A DNA stretch of 64,000 nt from Halichondria panicea. Lineage: Eukaryota; Porifera; Demospongiae; Suberitida; Halichondriidae. The position numbers and the translations under genes were made by a program. The stretch covers positions 4,159,502 to 4,223,501 of the forward strand of contig NC_087393.1 in assembly GCF_963675165.1 (NCBI RefSeq), given 5' to 3'. Shown here in pieces: positions 44,901-56,400 of this stretch. The notes beneath the pieces were generated by a model. That model worked only from the letters and a program-made list of their open reading frames with translations, was not told the origin of the DNA and searched no databases. Position 1 is the first letter of the stretch. Every line of letters starts with the position of its first letter.

Positions 44901-47900
44901 ACCAAAAGATGGGGCAGGAGAGCTACACCACACTGCGTCTCCTCTATTACCCTCCTCTTCCATCCTCTTTCATCATTAAACCAGGACAGCTGAGGTGTGG
45001 GGAACACGTGGACTACGGTTCCATTACTCTCCTATTTCAGGATCCTAATGGCGGCCTTCAAGTGAGGGAATGAAACTTAACATATTTTTAAGTATATAAT
45101 GGTGATGGTGATTACCGTTATCAAGGGCTTATAAAGGAAGAGGGCATGCAACTCACTATCTACGCTATGTAATCATCGTACCGTATAGCGGGTATTTTCG
45201 GGGGGGGGGCAAAATATTTGTGGTTGAGCAATATTTAGTCAGTTCATGGATCTTATTTTCATGGTTGCTGCTCGCACTGCAGGTAAAGGTAAAGGTAAAG
45301 GTAAAACACTTAGACAATCATGTAGCTCAAATCTGATCTGATTGGGCTAGAAACTCATGGTTGCTATGATCTAAAATGTTTAGACACTGTTTAGGAAGTT
45401 TTCTACATGATTTTAGAAACCCTCATGGCTAGTATAGAACCCTCACTACGTTCAGGATACTACAACCAGCCCTTTGGGCTTCTAAATCATGTAGAAACTT
45501 CCTAAACAGTGTCTATAGATGACATAAACATCAAGAAAAGGTCTAAACATGAATTATCAATGTTCTTCCAGTGATTTCTCAGTCCAAGTTCTTGCCACAT
45601 CAACACTGTGGTTCCAAAATCAGAGCATGAATACAAAATGCAATGGATTGAGCTAGACATTGATCTTTAATATTGCCAAGTCTCGAATATAAACTCAGCT
45701 TAGTTATAGAGAAGCTTCCCCGCAAAGATGGCTAGTGTAAATCAACAAATCGGCCAATAACTCAAGAGTATGCCCTCCCCACTTCCAGTATACAGTTGAA
45801 GCAATAACATGCCATCATGTTACTACTGCGATCATTCATTTACAATAGCCATGCATAAGTCAGTTTTTACCCCACAAATAAAAAGAGAGAAGCTAAGTGT
45901 TGTAAATCTGTGTTCTACAAAGAGACTTCTAGCTAGTAATAGTGTTTTTATTTTGTACCTAGCCATGCCTAAAGATTGTGCTATTCATACATTTACTTAC
46001 CTAGTATTCTCTCATTTACTTCTTTTCAAAACCTTCTCTTGACCTCAAAACCAGTGATATCATACCTCAAGGCAGAGGTATAAATAACAGTCGGTCATCG
46101 GTCAATTTCCGATTTGACCGGCCATTTAGCTACTTGCTTGGTCATAGTGTCCTATAGCATGCAAAGATTGAAGGCCAAAGGTCATAGTTATGATGCGCAT
46201 GCGCACTAAAATAATGATCTCATAACAGCCATGTGTCTTTGTTCATTGCACAAGAGGAGGCCGGATCAGGTGGCTTATACGGCACCGGATGTGGAAACAC
46301 CCTAATTTTTGTTATTTTCCCTAAGCTAACCCGAACCCCTCCCCCTTCCAAATTACATTTGGTGCCGTATATGCCACCTGGTCCCGTACATGTAGCTAGT
46401 ATTAATAATTTTTTTGGCTGCCACGTGCAGAAATGCTATAGAGTCGAAGTTCACTGAGGCTACTCTATTTGAGAGCGGCTAAATGTTTAATTTTGCTAGC
46501 AGGGGAGGCTACTATTTGAGTGCGGCCTCTGATCGAGCATGTACGGTAGATTATTAGCGCATGCGCTCATGCATGGGTCAATAGCAGAGCTCTATATGCT
46601 TATATTCGAGAATGCGCCTATAATGCAGTCATTTTTGAGCCCCACCCAATAACCGGATGTCTCTGTTTGATGAGATTGAGAGCTGACTCGTAAGCTAGCT
46701 ATAGAAAGTGAGCAAGCAAGGCAAGCAGGCAACCATAACTGGATATATATCATACTATTATGTATACAGTTCATTTTACAACATTTAAAATTATAAAATA
46801 TTCACATTGACCCCAGGAACTGGAACAAAAGGGTCCAAGTCCACCTCATCCCCATTCTCTCAGCATGATCAGATAAGGTAACAGTGTGCCCAGAGCTAGC
46901 TATAGAGTCCTTCCAGATAGATATTACCGGCTATATAGCTACCATGCACTGAATACCAGCTAGCTAGCTCACAGATAGCTGAATCTATTCTAAATTTTCA
47001 CTAATATCCTTCGCATAATTGGAAAAGCGCTTCAATTCGAGTACAAAAAACCTGCAGTTGAGCATGCGCTTAAAGTAACGATACGCTTATAATCGAGCTA
47101 GTAAGCGCCAATAATTCAGTTTCTACGGTGTAGCTATATACACAATGAGTGTAGCATTTCTGCTTTTAAAAATTCCAGTGAGGTGAAAGGGTTGTACCTG
47201 AAACAGCTTCCTTAATAATAGTTATTATGCCTCGGTGCGCATGCGCAACCGAGGTATGCGGTAGTGTGTGCGTGTGCGTGTGCGTGTGCGTGTGCGTGTG
47301 CGTGTGCGTGTGCGTGTGCGTGTGCGTGTGCGTGTGTGTACACTGCTACAGCTGCTCAAGGATCAATCAAGTGCAAGTAAGAGTTTCTATAGGCTTCTAG
47401 TGGATTTTAATTCGTGGATTTGCAAAATAATGCTTTGTTCTCAAGTTATGCCTAGTTTTGCTTATCTTGGAATGCCATTGCAGCCTTTTCAGAAGATTGC
47501 GTAGCGAAACTTGTCCATGGAATGTTGCTACTCTACTTAGTAGTTAGCTCTAGAATGCTAGCTATTGGTAGCTGCAACAATGTGAAGAGAGCTGCAAGGC
47601 TCTACTGATGCAGCCATTAGCTTGAACTTGGCATCAATCGTTTTTAACAACAATCATGGTCGATTATTACCCACTCTTTGAGTTTCCCTCTGATTCTGGA
47701 TTCTGCCTGCAGAAAAATTAATCAATGCAAAAAATGTTTATCAAATTCATGATGTGTGTATAAACGCTATTACTAGTATTAGTAGCTTTATGTTATGTAG
47801 CTTTGGCACCTCCACCGAGGCATCAGCACCTGCGGTGCTTTCATTACCATGCATAGTTTTTTTTTACTTTAACCGTGCGCCATCTATAGGTGAAGAAGAA

Positions 47901-48400
47901 GGGTGGGGGGTACATTGATGTACCCTACATTGATGGTGCTGTGCTGGTCAATTTGGGAGCTCTGATGCAGCAATGGACCGGAGATAAGTACCCAGCAACG
48001 GTAATAAACTTTCTTGCTGTCTCTGTTTTCATGCTTTTACTTTGTCAGTTGAAAGCTCTATCCTGGAAACCACACTATACCTTTTAAAAAAATACATTAG
48101 TCAACACTATACAGACACTATGTAGATAATGCGGGTTGTCTGCAACAAGAAATTAATTGGTAACACATTACATGTACCCATGTTATTAAAAGCCTTTAAC
48201 ATTCCATGCAGCCTCATCGTGTTCTTGTGCCCGATGATGAAGCTGTGAAGGGAAGAGTGAGACAGTCCATTGCCTTCTTTGTCCACCCTGACTACGAGGT
48301 GCTCGTGGAGACCATCGATGGGTCTAACAAGTATCCACCTATCACTGCCCTGGAAGATACTTTCAGACGCTTAAAACAATCTTACTTTCCTGTTGACTAA
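41947..48400 (+). CDS. IPNS-like Fe(II) dioxygenase (copy D)
   Basis: Seven exons: 41947-42120, 42261-42379, 44572-44635, 44687-44788, 44876-45061, 47890-48000 and 48212-48400, giving 314 residues. It starts MAITRSSSEIEAISVVDFSD. The iron ligands are in CGEHVDYGSITLLF and HRVLVPDDEAVKGRVRQS, with RxS intact. Exon lengths 119, 64, 111 and 189 equal those of copies A and C. Introns 2 (2.2 kb) and 5 (2.8 kb) are swollen by transposons relative to 94 and 375 bases in copy C, yet all splice sites and the frame are kept. Small in-frame deletions in exon 5 (GQESYTT against GQGSSESYTT) and changes D to N in NHGINKEM separate it from C. Likely a functional cytosolic oxygenase. Substrate unknown. Confidence 0.9.
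42427..44073. mobile_element. Inverted-repeat element filling intron 2 of copy D
   Basis: The left end has AAAGGGATTGGAAACGGCAG and the right end the inverse TTCCAATCCCTCTCTC. It belongs to the same terminal-core family as 76-635. It carries the 42931-43730 dispersed repeat inside. The tips are less regular than in the other members, and no clear target duplication was found. Confidence 0.55.
42931..43730. repeat. Dispersed repeat (second copy, uninterrupted)
   Basis: Near-identical to 17620-18973 without the MITE. It includes the single ATTCAAC empty site at 43194-43200. Lies in intron 2 of copy D. Confidence 0.88.
45381..45515. mobile_element. TA-ended foldback element in intron 5 of copy D
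   Basis: TA-GACACTGTTTAGGAAGTT and its inverse CTTCCTAAACAGTGTC-TA bound a hairpin with mirrored TTCTACATGATTT. It is related to 7660-7768. Mariner-type MITE. Confidence 0.7.
46255..46390. repeat. Inverted repeat in intron 5 of copy D
   Basis: CAGGTGGCTTATACGGCACC and GGTGCCGTATATGCCACCTGG are inverted arms about 85 bases apart, probably a small foldback element. Confidence 0.65.
47227..47852 (+). repeat. Dispersed repeat with GC-palindrome tip, full copy
   Basis: It starts TGCCTCGGTGCGCATGCGCA with a self-complementary tip, followed by a (GTGTGC)n array at 47263-47338. A body with TTCTATAGGCTTCTAG follows, and the end reads CCACCGAGGCATCAGCACC..GGTGCTTTCATT, again self-complementary. The inverse copy is at 32565-33106. 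Copy C's intron 5 lacks it, so it inserted into copy D after duplication. Confidence 0.8.
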
Positions 48401-49393
48401 TTGTCTCTATAATTAACACAGCAAGTATTTCTATAGGTGTATCAATTGTTGAGATGTGCAAAAGGTTGCTGTACATCATTTTGCCTTGTTGGTTAATTTG
48501 AAACGTATACCCTCTTTCTTTATTGTGTACTGTATACATATCTACTAGCCAAGATTCTATTTGCTGAGAGGAGCAACTTTATAGTACTTACACTGAGAGC
48601 ATGGCAACTAATTGACAATATTCACTCTGGAGACTCCCTTGAGTGCTCTATATATGGGCCAATTGCTCCTAATAATGTGCATAATTATATCCTCATTTCT
48701 GTGGGGATTTTTTTGAATTGGGAGTTGGTACTAATTACCGTCCTGCATGGTAGTATCCTTATGTCTTTTGGAATCCATTGTTGTAGCTATAGCAGCAGTA
48801 GGTTTCTGTATGTATCTTGAGAGATTGCTTCTTGCATGTGCGTAACAAAAAAGTGTGTATTGACAGAACTATAATTTTATGAATAGGTTTTTGTGCATAC
48901 AGGAATAAGTTTGCATCATGCTAAGACATTACATGTACACCAATACTGCATGAGAACCAAGATGCTGAGATTGAAAAAGCGTGCATGCGCTATAATATGT
49001 ATGCGATACTTTAGTGTGAGGAGCGCACTTCATTTTTACAGTTTACACATGCATCTGGTTGCGCAAAAAAACAATAGAACGAGACCAACGTAACATTGGG
49101 CATTTTTTGGAGCAGTTTTGGTCAGATACATGGTTGCACTGTGTGAATCATGTAAACTACTTGCTTTGGTGTTTGCTTAATGTAAACCTTGATTTTGGTA
49201 AAGATCCTTAATGCTGCTGTTGTATATTTATCAATGGATAGTCCTTCCACAGTCACTAGTCCATTCTTGAGCCCACAGACCTCTGACCATTTATACTAGA
49301 TTATATATATTAATACGTACAGTGTAATACAACATAATTATATCGTTTTGGGTCATTTCAATCTCAATATCAATCCTGTCCTCCACTGAATAG
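48401..49393. other. 3' flank of copy D and spacer
   Basis: Up to about 48890 it aligns with the 3' flank of copy C. Beyond that it is AT-rich and without genes. Confidence 0.5.
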
Positions 49394-49813
49394 GGGTGAC
49401 AGGCTCTAGGAAAACCAGACTATTGGAGCAGAATTTAGTATTGAGCTACAGCTAAATTTATACCTACAGTATAAAATCTCAAATAAAATGTTATTGGTGT
49501 ATACGTATCTACAGTCCTTCTACTACCTCTCTGTAAAATCTGATGCTCTAAATCCAACTCTTTCCATCGAAACGCTTCGTCCAAACTTTCGTTATTACCT
49601 TATTTTTCCTAATTGAGCAATCTTTGAGAGCCATTTTTCTCGATACTACATTTTACGGCTTCGAGTTTCTAACGAGCATAACTCGGGTATGAAACTAGGT
49701 ATGTGAACACTAAGCATACCATTGTGTAGGCGATGCTCTGCTCTATCACTTGGTACATTAATCACCAAAATTTTAGTCTGCTCCAATAGTCTGGTTTTCC
49801 CAGAGCCTGTCAC
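49394..49813. mobile_element. MITE with 4-base target duplication
   Basis: Arms of about 45 bases begin GTGACAGGCTCTAGGAAAAC and end with the inverse carrying one change. AGGG lies directly outside each end (49390-49393 and 49814-49817). It is non-coding. The short duplication leaves the superfamily open. Confidence 0.7.
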
Positions 49814-49817
49814 AGGG

Positions 49818-50295
49818 TAACAACAAAATTCCAAAGTCAAAGTCAATTAAATAAGTGAAACTGTCAGCCGTAAAGATAATGTTTTCTTTTCTCGTACAAA
49901 GCCATTAGTATGTACTTCCTTTAGTGCGCAAGTAAAGATACCATTGATGAACTCGGTTCAATATCTCCAACCGTTCTATTGTCAAAAACCTCTATCAATT
50001 GACAGGTGAAAACTTTAAAAAATTTCGTATCGAAGCATAATTATGTCATCTTGCTTAGGACCCAAGGTTTGCCCCTGCATACTACTTCAACCTTCTTCAA
50101 GCGAGCTGTATATAGCGGTCTATACACAGATTAGGTACCTTGCTTGCGCATGCGCACTGAGTCGGAGGTGAGGCATATTACACCCACGCCCATTTGATGG
50201 TAGTTGTGATCACAGTTCAGATCCTGAGAAGATCCTATATATATAGACGTAGACACTAAACTAGTGCAGCGAGACTCTATTAAATAGAAGTGAGC
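49818..50295. other. Upstream region of the GPCR gene
   Basis: Contains a fragment resembling the CGCATGCGCACTGAG tip of the 47227 repeat near 50145-50175. No promoter motif can be assigned with confidence. Confidence 0.35.
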
Positions 50296-52701
50296 ATGCA
50301 GAAGCTAACTTTAACTTTGATCTATATAATTGTGATTGGAGGCACCACTAGATCCAGCTCGACCTGCAACTCGGCACAGAGACAGAGATTAGATCAAGTA
50401 GAGCAAAGCAATCATTCCCAAGTCGTGCTAAATTTACTGGTTACTGCTCCTTACCCCCCTTCTGATGGGGGCTGGGATGGGGGAATTGCAGTAATTCCAG
50501 CTGTAAGGCTAGCCCTGAGGCAGATAAATAAGCACCCAGACATCCTACCAGGCTACACCCTGAGGGCAGTAGAGAACAACTCTGGATGTCAAGTGAAGCC
50601 AACTGCTTCAATTTCTTTAATGCGAAATGTCTATTACAGTCAGCGAAACATTGTGGGTATGATCGGTCCTGGTTGTTCAGCTTCAGCTATCCAGCTGGCT
50701 CCTATTCTCTCTCGTCCCGAAGTCAGTTTAATCCAAATTGCACCTGCAGCCACGTCTCCTGAAATCGAGAGACTCAACCAAAACACAACTTTCACAATGA
50801 GAGCTCCCCTGCAGATGGTAGACAACACGGTAGACCTACTAAAAAGAAGTAATTGGACGAGATATGCAATTCTTTACGATCCATCAAGGAATATTTTCAA
50901 GACACTCCATGATGTGATTTTACTGGAGACTAAGAATAATAACATATCTGCTAGTTTTGATTCTATTGTAATGGACGATAAGAATCAAGACAATAAGAAT
51001 CAAGACAATGTTGACGAGTTTTTCCCATTGGAAGACCTTAAGGCTAGTCGGTCAAGAATTATTATTTTGCTGGTAGAGAGAAGAACAGTTCAACGAATAA
51101 TGTGCATAGCATACAACATGCGAATGATTTACCCGTTCTATCAATGGATACTATTGGAGAAAAGTTTAGACGAATTAGTTGTTGAGTTAGAACCCTTTGA
51201 AGCTCATGGAATTAACTACAACTGCTCAAAAGAACAAATGGTGACTGCTCTAAATGGCAGCATCATTACAGAGTATGGTCTAAATCGTACTAATGGCACG
51301 ATCATTACTCCATTGAATACATCCTACAAAGAGTACCGTGAATTATATAATGAGGAGCTATTCTGCCACTTGAACGAATCCACAGTTCAGAAACTTATCG
51401 AGGCTAGTAACAAGAGCAAAGACCATTTCATTCGTGGTGATTATTGGGAGAACCCTTACTATGATGCAGCATGGGTATTTGGATTGGCATTGCACGAAGT
51501 AGCCAAGAAAGTTAATCTTGCCAACTACAGATATGGTCAAGAGAACATCACAAGAGCAATACTTAACGAGTTTAACAATATCAGATTTGAAGGAGCAAGT
51601 AGTTTCATACAATTTACTCCAACCAGGAATGTTCTCTCATCAATTATCACTTCTAATTTGACTAGTGAGAATGGGTCAGAACTCAGGTCTAATTATTTGT
51701 GTTCCCACAATGGAAGTGGGTGTGTCTCATGTCTCGACAGATACACGGCTATAGATGATTCGTTTGAAGAAGTTTTGGAAAGAATGCATGTCAGTGCTGG
51801 AGTCATCATTATTTTTGTCACTATGGCAATTGGGATTTTCACAGTCAGTCTACACATCTTATTTGTTAAATACCGCGAGAAGAAGAGTGTAAAAGCCACC
51901 AGTCCTACATTGAGTCATCTAATTTTCTCTGGTTGTTACCTGTATTGTATTGCATCCGTTATATCTGTTTTACTGCAAGTATTGCCCTTCAAAAATGCAG
52001 CGCTTCTCTACTCTATTTTCTGCAACATTGTGATGTGGTGTGTGATTATTGGAGCATCTCTCATTTTTGGAACAGTTTTGGTTAAAATATGGCGAATTTT
52101 TCGACTCTTCAGGCACTTTAGTAACGAGCGGCCAGGGCTATTCTTATCAAATCAATCTCTCATATTTGGTGTGCTTTTTTTAGTTGCAGTTGACGTTATT
52201 TTCTGTGCCTTTTGGAGTAACTTTGATCCATACATCATGGCAGTACGCCCGCTTAAAGTTGTGGACCCAGGCGCTGAAGTGGACACTATTAAAATGATTG
52301 TACAATGCAAGTGCAACAATATCTACATTTGGATAGGAATAGTGCTGGGCTTGAAAGGACCCATCATTATTATTCTGATGATATTTGCAACTCTTAATCG
52401 CCAGATCAAACGAAAACATTTCTCTCACACTAAAAAAGTAAACATGCTTGTGTACAGTCTGACAATTTTCTGTGGAGCAGGTTTCCCGTTGTTTTTTATC
52501 TTGCTTGAGCTAAGTGATTCTGTGTATGTTTCGTTGATCTTTTGTTTTATATTGTTAGCGTCTGTCATTGTGTGTTGTGTGTTGCTCTTTATACCACCGC
52601 TCCGTCACCTTGACGATCAAGCCGTCAAAGACACCACAACCACTAGATCTACTTTCTCTAAACTTAGCTTTAAAAGAACAATCATCAACTCTCCTCATTA
52701 A
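50296..52701 (+). CDS. Class C GPCR, GABA-B-receptor-like
   Basis: Intronless gene of 801 residues from the ATG at 50296. Extending the frame two codons upstream would need a GTG start. Order: a signal peptide (about residues 1-22), a Venus-flytrap ligand-binding domain (about 40-470) with GWDGGIAVIPAVRLALRQIN, GMIGPGCSASAIQLAPILSR and WENPYYDAAWVFGLALHEVA, then seven membrane helices from about residue 498 to 770 (SPTLSHLIFSGCYL in the first intracellular region). There is no nine-cysteine-rich domain between flytrap and helices, which separates it from metabotropic glutamate receptors and fits the GABA-B branch. The tail after the last helix is short (about 30 residues) and lacks a coiled coil, so GABA-B-type heterodimer pairing through the tail is unlikely. 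The ligand is unknown. Many N-glycosylation sites. Confidence 0.93.
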   Translation: MQKLTLTLIYIIVIGGTTRSSSTCNSAQRQRLDQVEQSNHSQVVLNLLVTAPYPPSDGGWDGGIAVIPAVRLALRQINKHPDILPGYTLRAVENNSGCQVKPTASISLMRNVYYSQRNIVGMIGPGCSASAIQLAPILSRPEVSLIQIAPAATSPEIERLNQNTTFTMRAPLQMVDNTVDLLKRSNWTRYAILYDPSRNIFKTLHDVILLETKNNNISASFDSIVMDDKNQDNKNQDNVDEFFPLEDLKASRSRIIILLVERRTVQRIMCIAYNMRMIYPFYQWILLEKSLDELVVELEPFEAHGINYNCSKEQMVTALNGSIITEYGLNRTNGTIITPLNTSYKEYRELYNEELFCHLNESTVQKLIEASNKSKDHFIRGDYWENPYYDAAWVFGLALHEVAKKVNLANYRYGQENITRAILNEFNNIRFEGASSFIQFTPTRNVLSSIITSNLTSENGSELRSNYLCSHNGSGCVSCLDRYTAIDDSFEEVLERMHVSAGVIIIFVTMAIGIFTVSLHILFVKYREKKSVKATSPTLSHLIFSGCYLYCIASVISVLLQVLPFKNAALLYSIFCNIVMWCVIIGASLIFGTVLVKIWRIFRLFRHFSNERPGLFLSNQSLIFGVLFLVAVDVIFCAFWSNFDPYIMAVRPLKVVDPGAEVDTIKMIVQCKCNNIYIWIGIVLGLKGPIIIILMIFATLNRQIKRKHFSHTKKVNMLVYSLTIFCGAGFPLFFILLELSDSVYVSLIFCFILLASVIVCCVLLFIPPLRHLDDQAVKDTTTTRSTFSKLSFKRTIINSPH

Positions 52702-52760
52702 AAACACTATTTTGCTGCTGATCACTCTTTTTTTTAACTCATGTATAGCAATTTTACCAC

Positions 52761-52766
52761 AATAAA
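52761..52766 (+). promoter_or_regulatory. Poly(A) signal of the GPCR gene
   Basis: AATAAA 60 bases after the stop codon. Confidence 0.6.
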
Positions 52767-52914
52767 TCAGTTTAATTTTACCACAGACAAAATTGTAGTG
52801 ACCTTTGCATTGTACCTTGTACCTAGAACGAACTAATCCACCACATGGTCATATACCGGCCTTGCCTCTACTTACTTTTTCCAGGGCTCTACAGAAGCTA
52901 CACATTGAGCTAGG

Positions 52915-53223
52915 TAAGGTATTCCAATATAAGTGCATGGGCTTGCCACCTCTACTAATTTAGTTCTTATTTAAAATAATCAATGGTTTGGACTGCATTA
53001 GTTTTAAAGACTTCTTCAAACAGAACCAGGGTAACCTCAGATCCAACTCTCACAATCTTTTTATTCCTCAATCAAGTATCAATGCCTTCAGATACTCCTA
53101 CTTTGTTAATGCCACCCATGTTATGGAATAAGTTACCAATTTCAGTTGTACAATCACAAGGACCTAGCTTTAAACAAAATTTATTAAGTCATTTGTCATT
53201 AGGTTCTTTTAATTACAGTACTT
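52915..53223 (+). pseudogene. LINE 3'-end fragment
   Basis: One frame reads LFKIINGLDCISFKDFF and later INAFRYSYFVNATHVM. After a frame change it reads LWNKLPISVVQS..FK.NLLSHL and a stop. The order matches the C-terminal end of CR1/L2-type ORF2. Frameshifted and 5'-truncated. Confidence 0.75.
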
Positions 53224-53470
53224 AAAACTTCTCTTAATTATTTTCGTTTGTTTCGTTCGTTGTGTGTGTGTATATGTTATGGGAAGCACCTAGATAGGAC
53301 TACCTTTTGTGTAACCCTTTCCATGCATGTACGTATACATGCATGGATAAAATATTTCAATTAAAAAAAATTCAATTCAATCTGTCCCTCCCGCTAAGCT
53401 TTTGCTGGATCGATACGTACATATACAATGCATATAAAATGACTTGCTTCATTTTCTATCAACGTCAGAT

Positions 53471-56400
53471 ATGGCGGAAGGAGGTATCTCAAAGTCTGAG
53501 CTCGTATGCAGAGACCCCCCGTGCAGAACCCAATCAGAGAGTGACACTCCTAACCCGAACCCCACCTCGAGACCAGCAATGGCTAGGTTGTCTTCGTACA
53601 CATTTAGTCACGAGAAGAAGCTCTTTCAAGGTCGCAACACGAAGAAGCAGTGGATGTTTGCAGTCAAAAAGACGAGGGCTCTGGTTGACCCCTGGGGGGA
53701 GATGGGGATAGATAGTCTCCCGGAGCAAGTGGTGACTAGGCACATGTACAACCCTCGCACTAGGAAATGGAAGAGCGACGAGATTGTTGTCAAAATGCAA
53801 ACAGAGGTGAGTTAGTTCATAGGATCAGTGTTGATACTTTAGGTTTGGTACGCCCAAATAGCAATGCGGATTCACTGTAAAATAGATAATTGATTGACTT
53901 GTGCTATGTGCTATTTGCAGTCTTTTGCTCATGGTGCAATGAGAGAGTGCTTCAGAATGTGAGTTCAGTGTGACTTCATACACACTGTTACTGCTATCCA
54001 CACTGTATAATTATACTGTACTGCTATCCACACTGTACTGTACTGCTATACTGCCCCCCCCCCCCCGCACAAGCAACAGCAAGTGGGCCATAATTTTACA
54101 AAACCACACGTACACAATAGGAAGAAGCTGTCTAAATTCTCCCAGCATCCAGATTGGCTGAATGCGTCTAACTATGTCGCCAAACGCTACATGAAGGAGG
54201 CTTCCAGGGAAACGTATTTTGAGGATGTCAAGTTACAGATGGACTCAAAGTTGTGGGGAGAGGAGTACAACAAACTGGAGGTGGTACCCAAGAAGGTACA
54301 CTGAGTAATTACATACGGACACATCTCAATGCACAAGTATCATGCATACTCAAGTCACTTGGTCGTTCATCCGGCTATAATAATTTATGCATGCACTGAG
54401 TTATGTGGGTCGAAGGCATGCAGTCAAGTTTTACTCATGTGTGTGTGGGATCCAGTTGTTGATTCTTCGCCTCTGAAGTCACAGTCATTAGGTAGCGCAC
54501 TCATGCATATTTAATGGGAGTTTTAAATACCACCATTGGCATTATAATTATATCACTGTGTTGACATTACTGTTATGAAAGTTATAAATACCATTCGTAT
54601 TCACCCTACATTTTAAGGTGCCACTATAATAGGTAATGACTTTCATACACAATTAAAACTTATAATTATGTTGCCATGTATAATAAATTATGGGCCATGT
54701 CCATGGCCGACTTGATATTCTTCTGTGGTAAACACATTCTTCTGTGGTAGTCAAGCCAGTCAAACGGCATTGCTGTGTACCCTGTGGTTATGATAAAAGC
54801 ATTGCAGACTGTGCATTATCATAATTATTGTGAACCTTAATAGTCTTGGGAAAACGCATAATACAGAGGTTTTCAGGTGGGTTGAGGGAATTTAAAGTTA
54901 CTCATGCATAAGTTGAAGCCATCATAATAATTAAAGTACTGTTGGATGTACCTACAGCACAGTACAGCAGCAGTAACTTATGCACGAGTAACTTTACACT
55001 CTCTGCATATTCCCTCAACCTACTGGAGTTTGCAGAATCTTTGCAATAATAAAAGCATTGCAGACTGTCCATTATCATAATAATTGTGAAACCTAATAGT
55101 CTTGGGAAAACGCATAATACAGATAGGTAGGCTGGGGGAATAATTGTGTGGAGAGTGTAAAGTTACTCGTGTGCATAAGTTATAATGAAATTACTGCTGT
55201 ACGTTGCTGTAGGTACAACATCCAACAGTAATTTAATTATAACTATGGAACTTTACACCCCTCAACCTACACCTGAAAACCCTGTAACAAGTGTTATTCA
55301 CGTAGATACCAGATGTTATCATAGACATTTTCCACATTGTTACGCTCCCATGTGGTAACATTGTACTAATTACATGCAATTTGGTGTAATTCAACAAATC
55401 AATGTTACAGCTGCGGTTTTATCTCTGTTATCTGTTCCAGGTGGACTTTTTTCAGACGTACATTATAGAATTCAAAGGTCAAGAAGGCAGTCCACTGCAC
55501 GGGGTGGAACATTTCATCGAGGGTGGCTATGTCAAGTACAACTCTAACTCTGGGTTTGTGTCTGACCTCAATCGCCTCACTCCGCAGACGTTCAGTCACT
55601 TCACGTTTGAGAGGTCCGACCACCAACTGATTGTAGTGGACATTCAAGGTTAGGTAATGGGGTGGAGGGGGAGGGGATTGTAGTGGACAATCAAGGTTAG
55701 GTAATGGGGTGAAGGGGGAGGGGGGTTGTGCCTGTATACTGTCAGTGTGGGTTAATTTGGCCGTGGTGTGTGTGTGTGTGTGATCATGCTGATACAGAGA
55801 GGGGTTTCAGGTTGGTTGACAGCAGTTAGAAAAGTAAAGTGCAGCCATGAAGCCATGACCATCTCATTCACACACATCAAGCATAATTTGTGTTTACTTC
55901 AATGCAATTAGTGGTCATGGCCAACCGGCCTGAAATTCTCTGTGCTTTTAGGTGCTCTAGGATGCAGTGATGTGTCATTAACATAATATTAATTTTTTTA
56001 TCATGAATAATGTTGACCTTCTTGGAATTATTACTACCTACTATAATGTGTGGCTTCCTTTGACATCACTTCTGGTGAAGTTGTGTCTGTGTTGCCTCCT
56101 AATTATCTCTCCTTTGTGGGTTGATTTCCTGGTGAGCATGTGGTGATAGCAAGAGTTCATTAGGAACTGTTGGTGATAGATAACATTCTTGGAATGATGG
56201 AATGATGTTGCTTGAAAGCAGGCAACTGTGTGCATAGCATTAATTTACTAAATCAGTGTTTGCCTTTAGAAGTACGTGTTGCACTCCTCTTAGACTTAGA
56301 CTTAGTCGTCTATCTAGGTCTAGTTTTGGTACTAATACGAGCTCTAAAATCTCTCAATGCATATGCAATGCGTCTGTAAAGGCAAGTTTTGGTTTTCAGC

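Noticed and set aside
47268-47504. ORF starting MRVRVRVRV
   Set aside because: Translation of the (GTGTGC)n array in a dispersed repeat.
24177-48400. Naming the oxygenases as true isopenicillin N synthases or claiming beta-lactam synthesis
   Set aside because: Only family-level motifs are visible; no ACV synthetase or other beta-lactam genes are present, and IPNS-like animal proteins have diverse or unknown substrates.
50290-50295. Start of the GPCR two codons upstream
   Set aside because: It needs a GTG start; the ATG at 50296 directly precedes a good signal peptide. The same logic rejected TTG starts at 10786 and 26539.
53444-53470. Upstream in-frame ATG for eEF2K
   Set aside because: The MAEGGISK start at 53471 fits family N termini better; the upstream residues look like 5' UTR. 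Not excluded.
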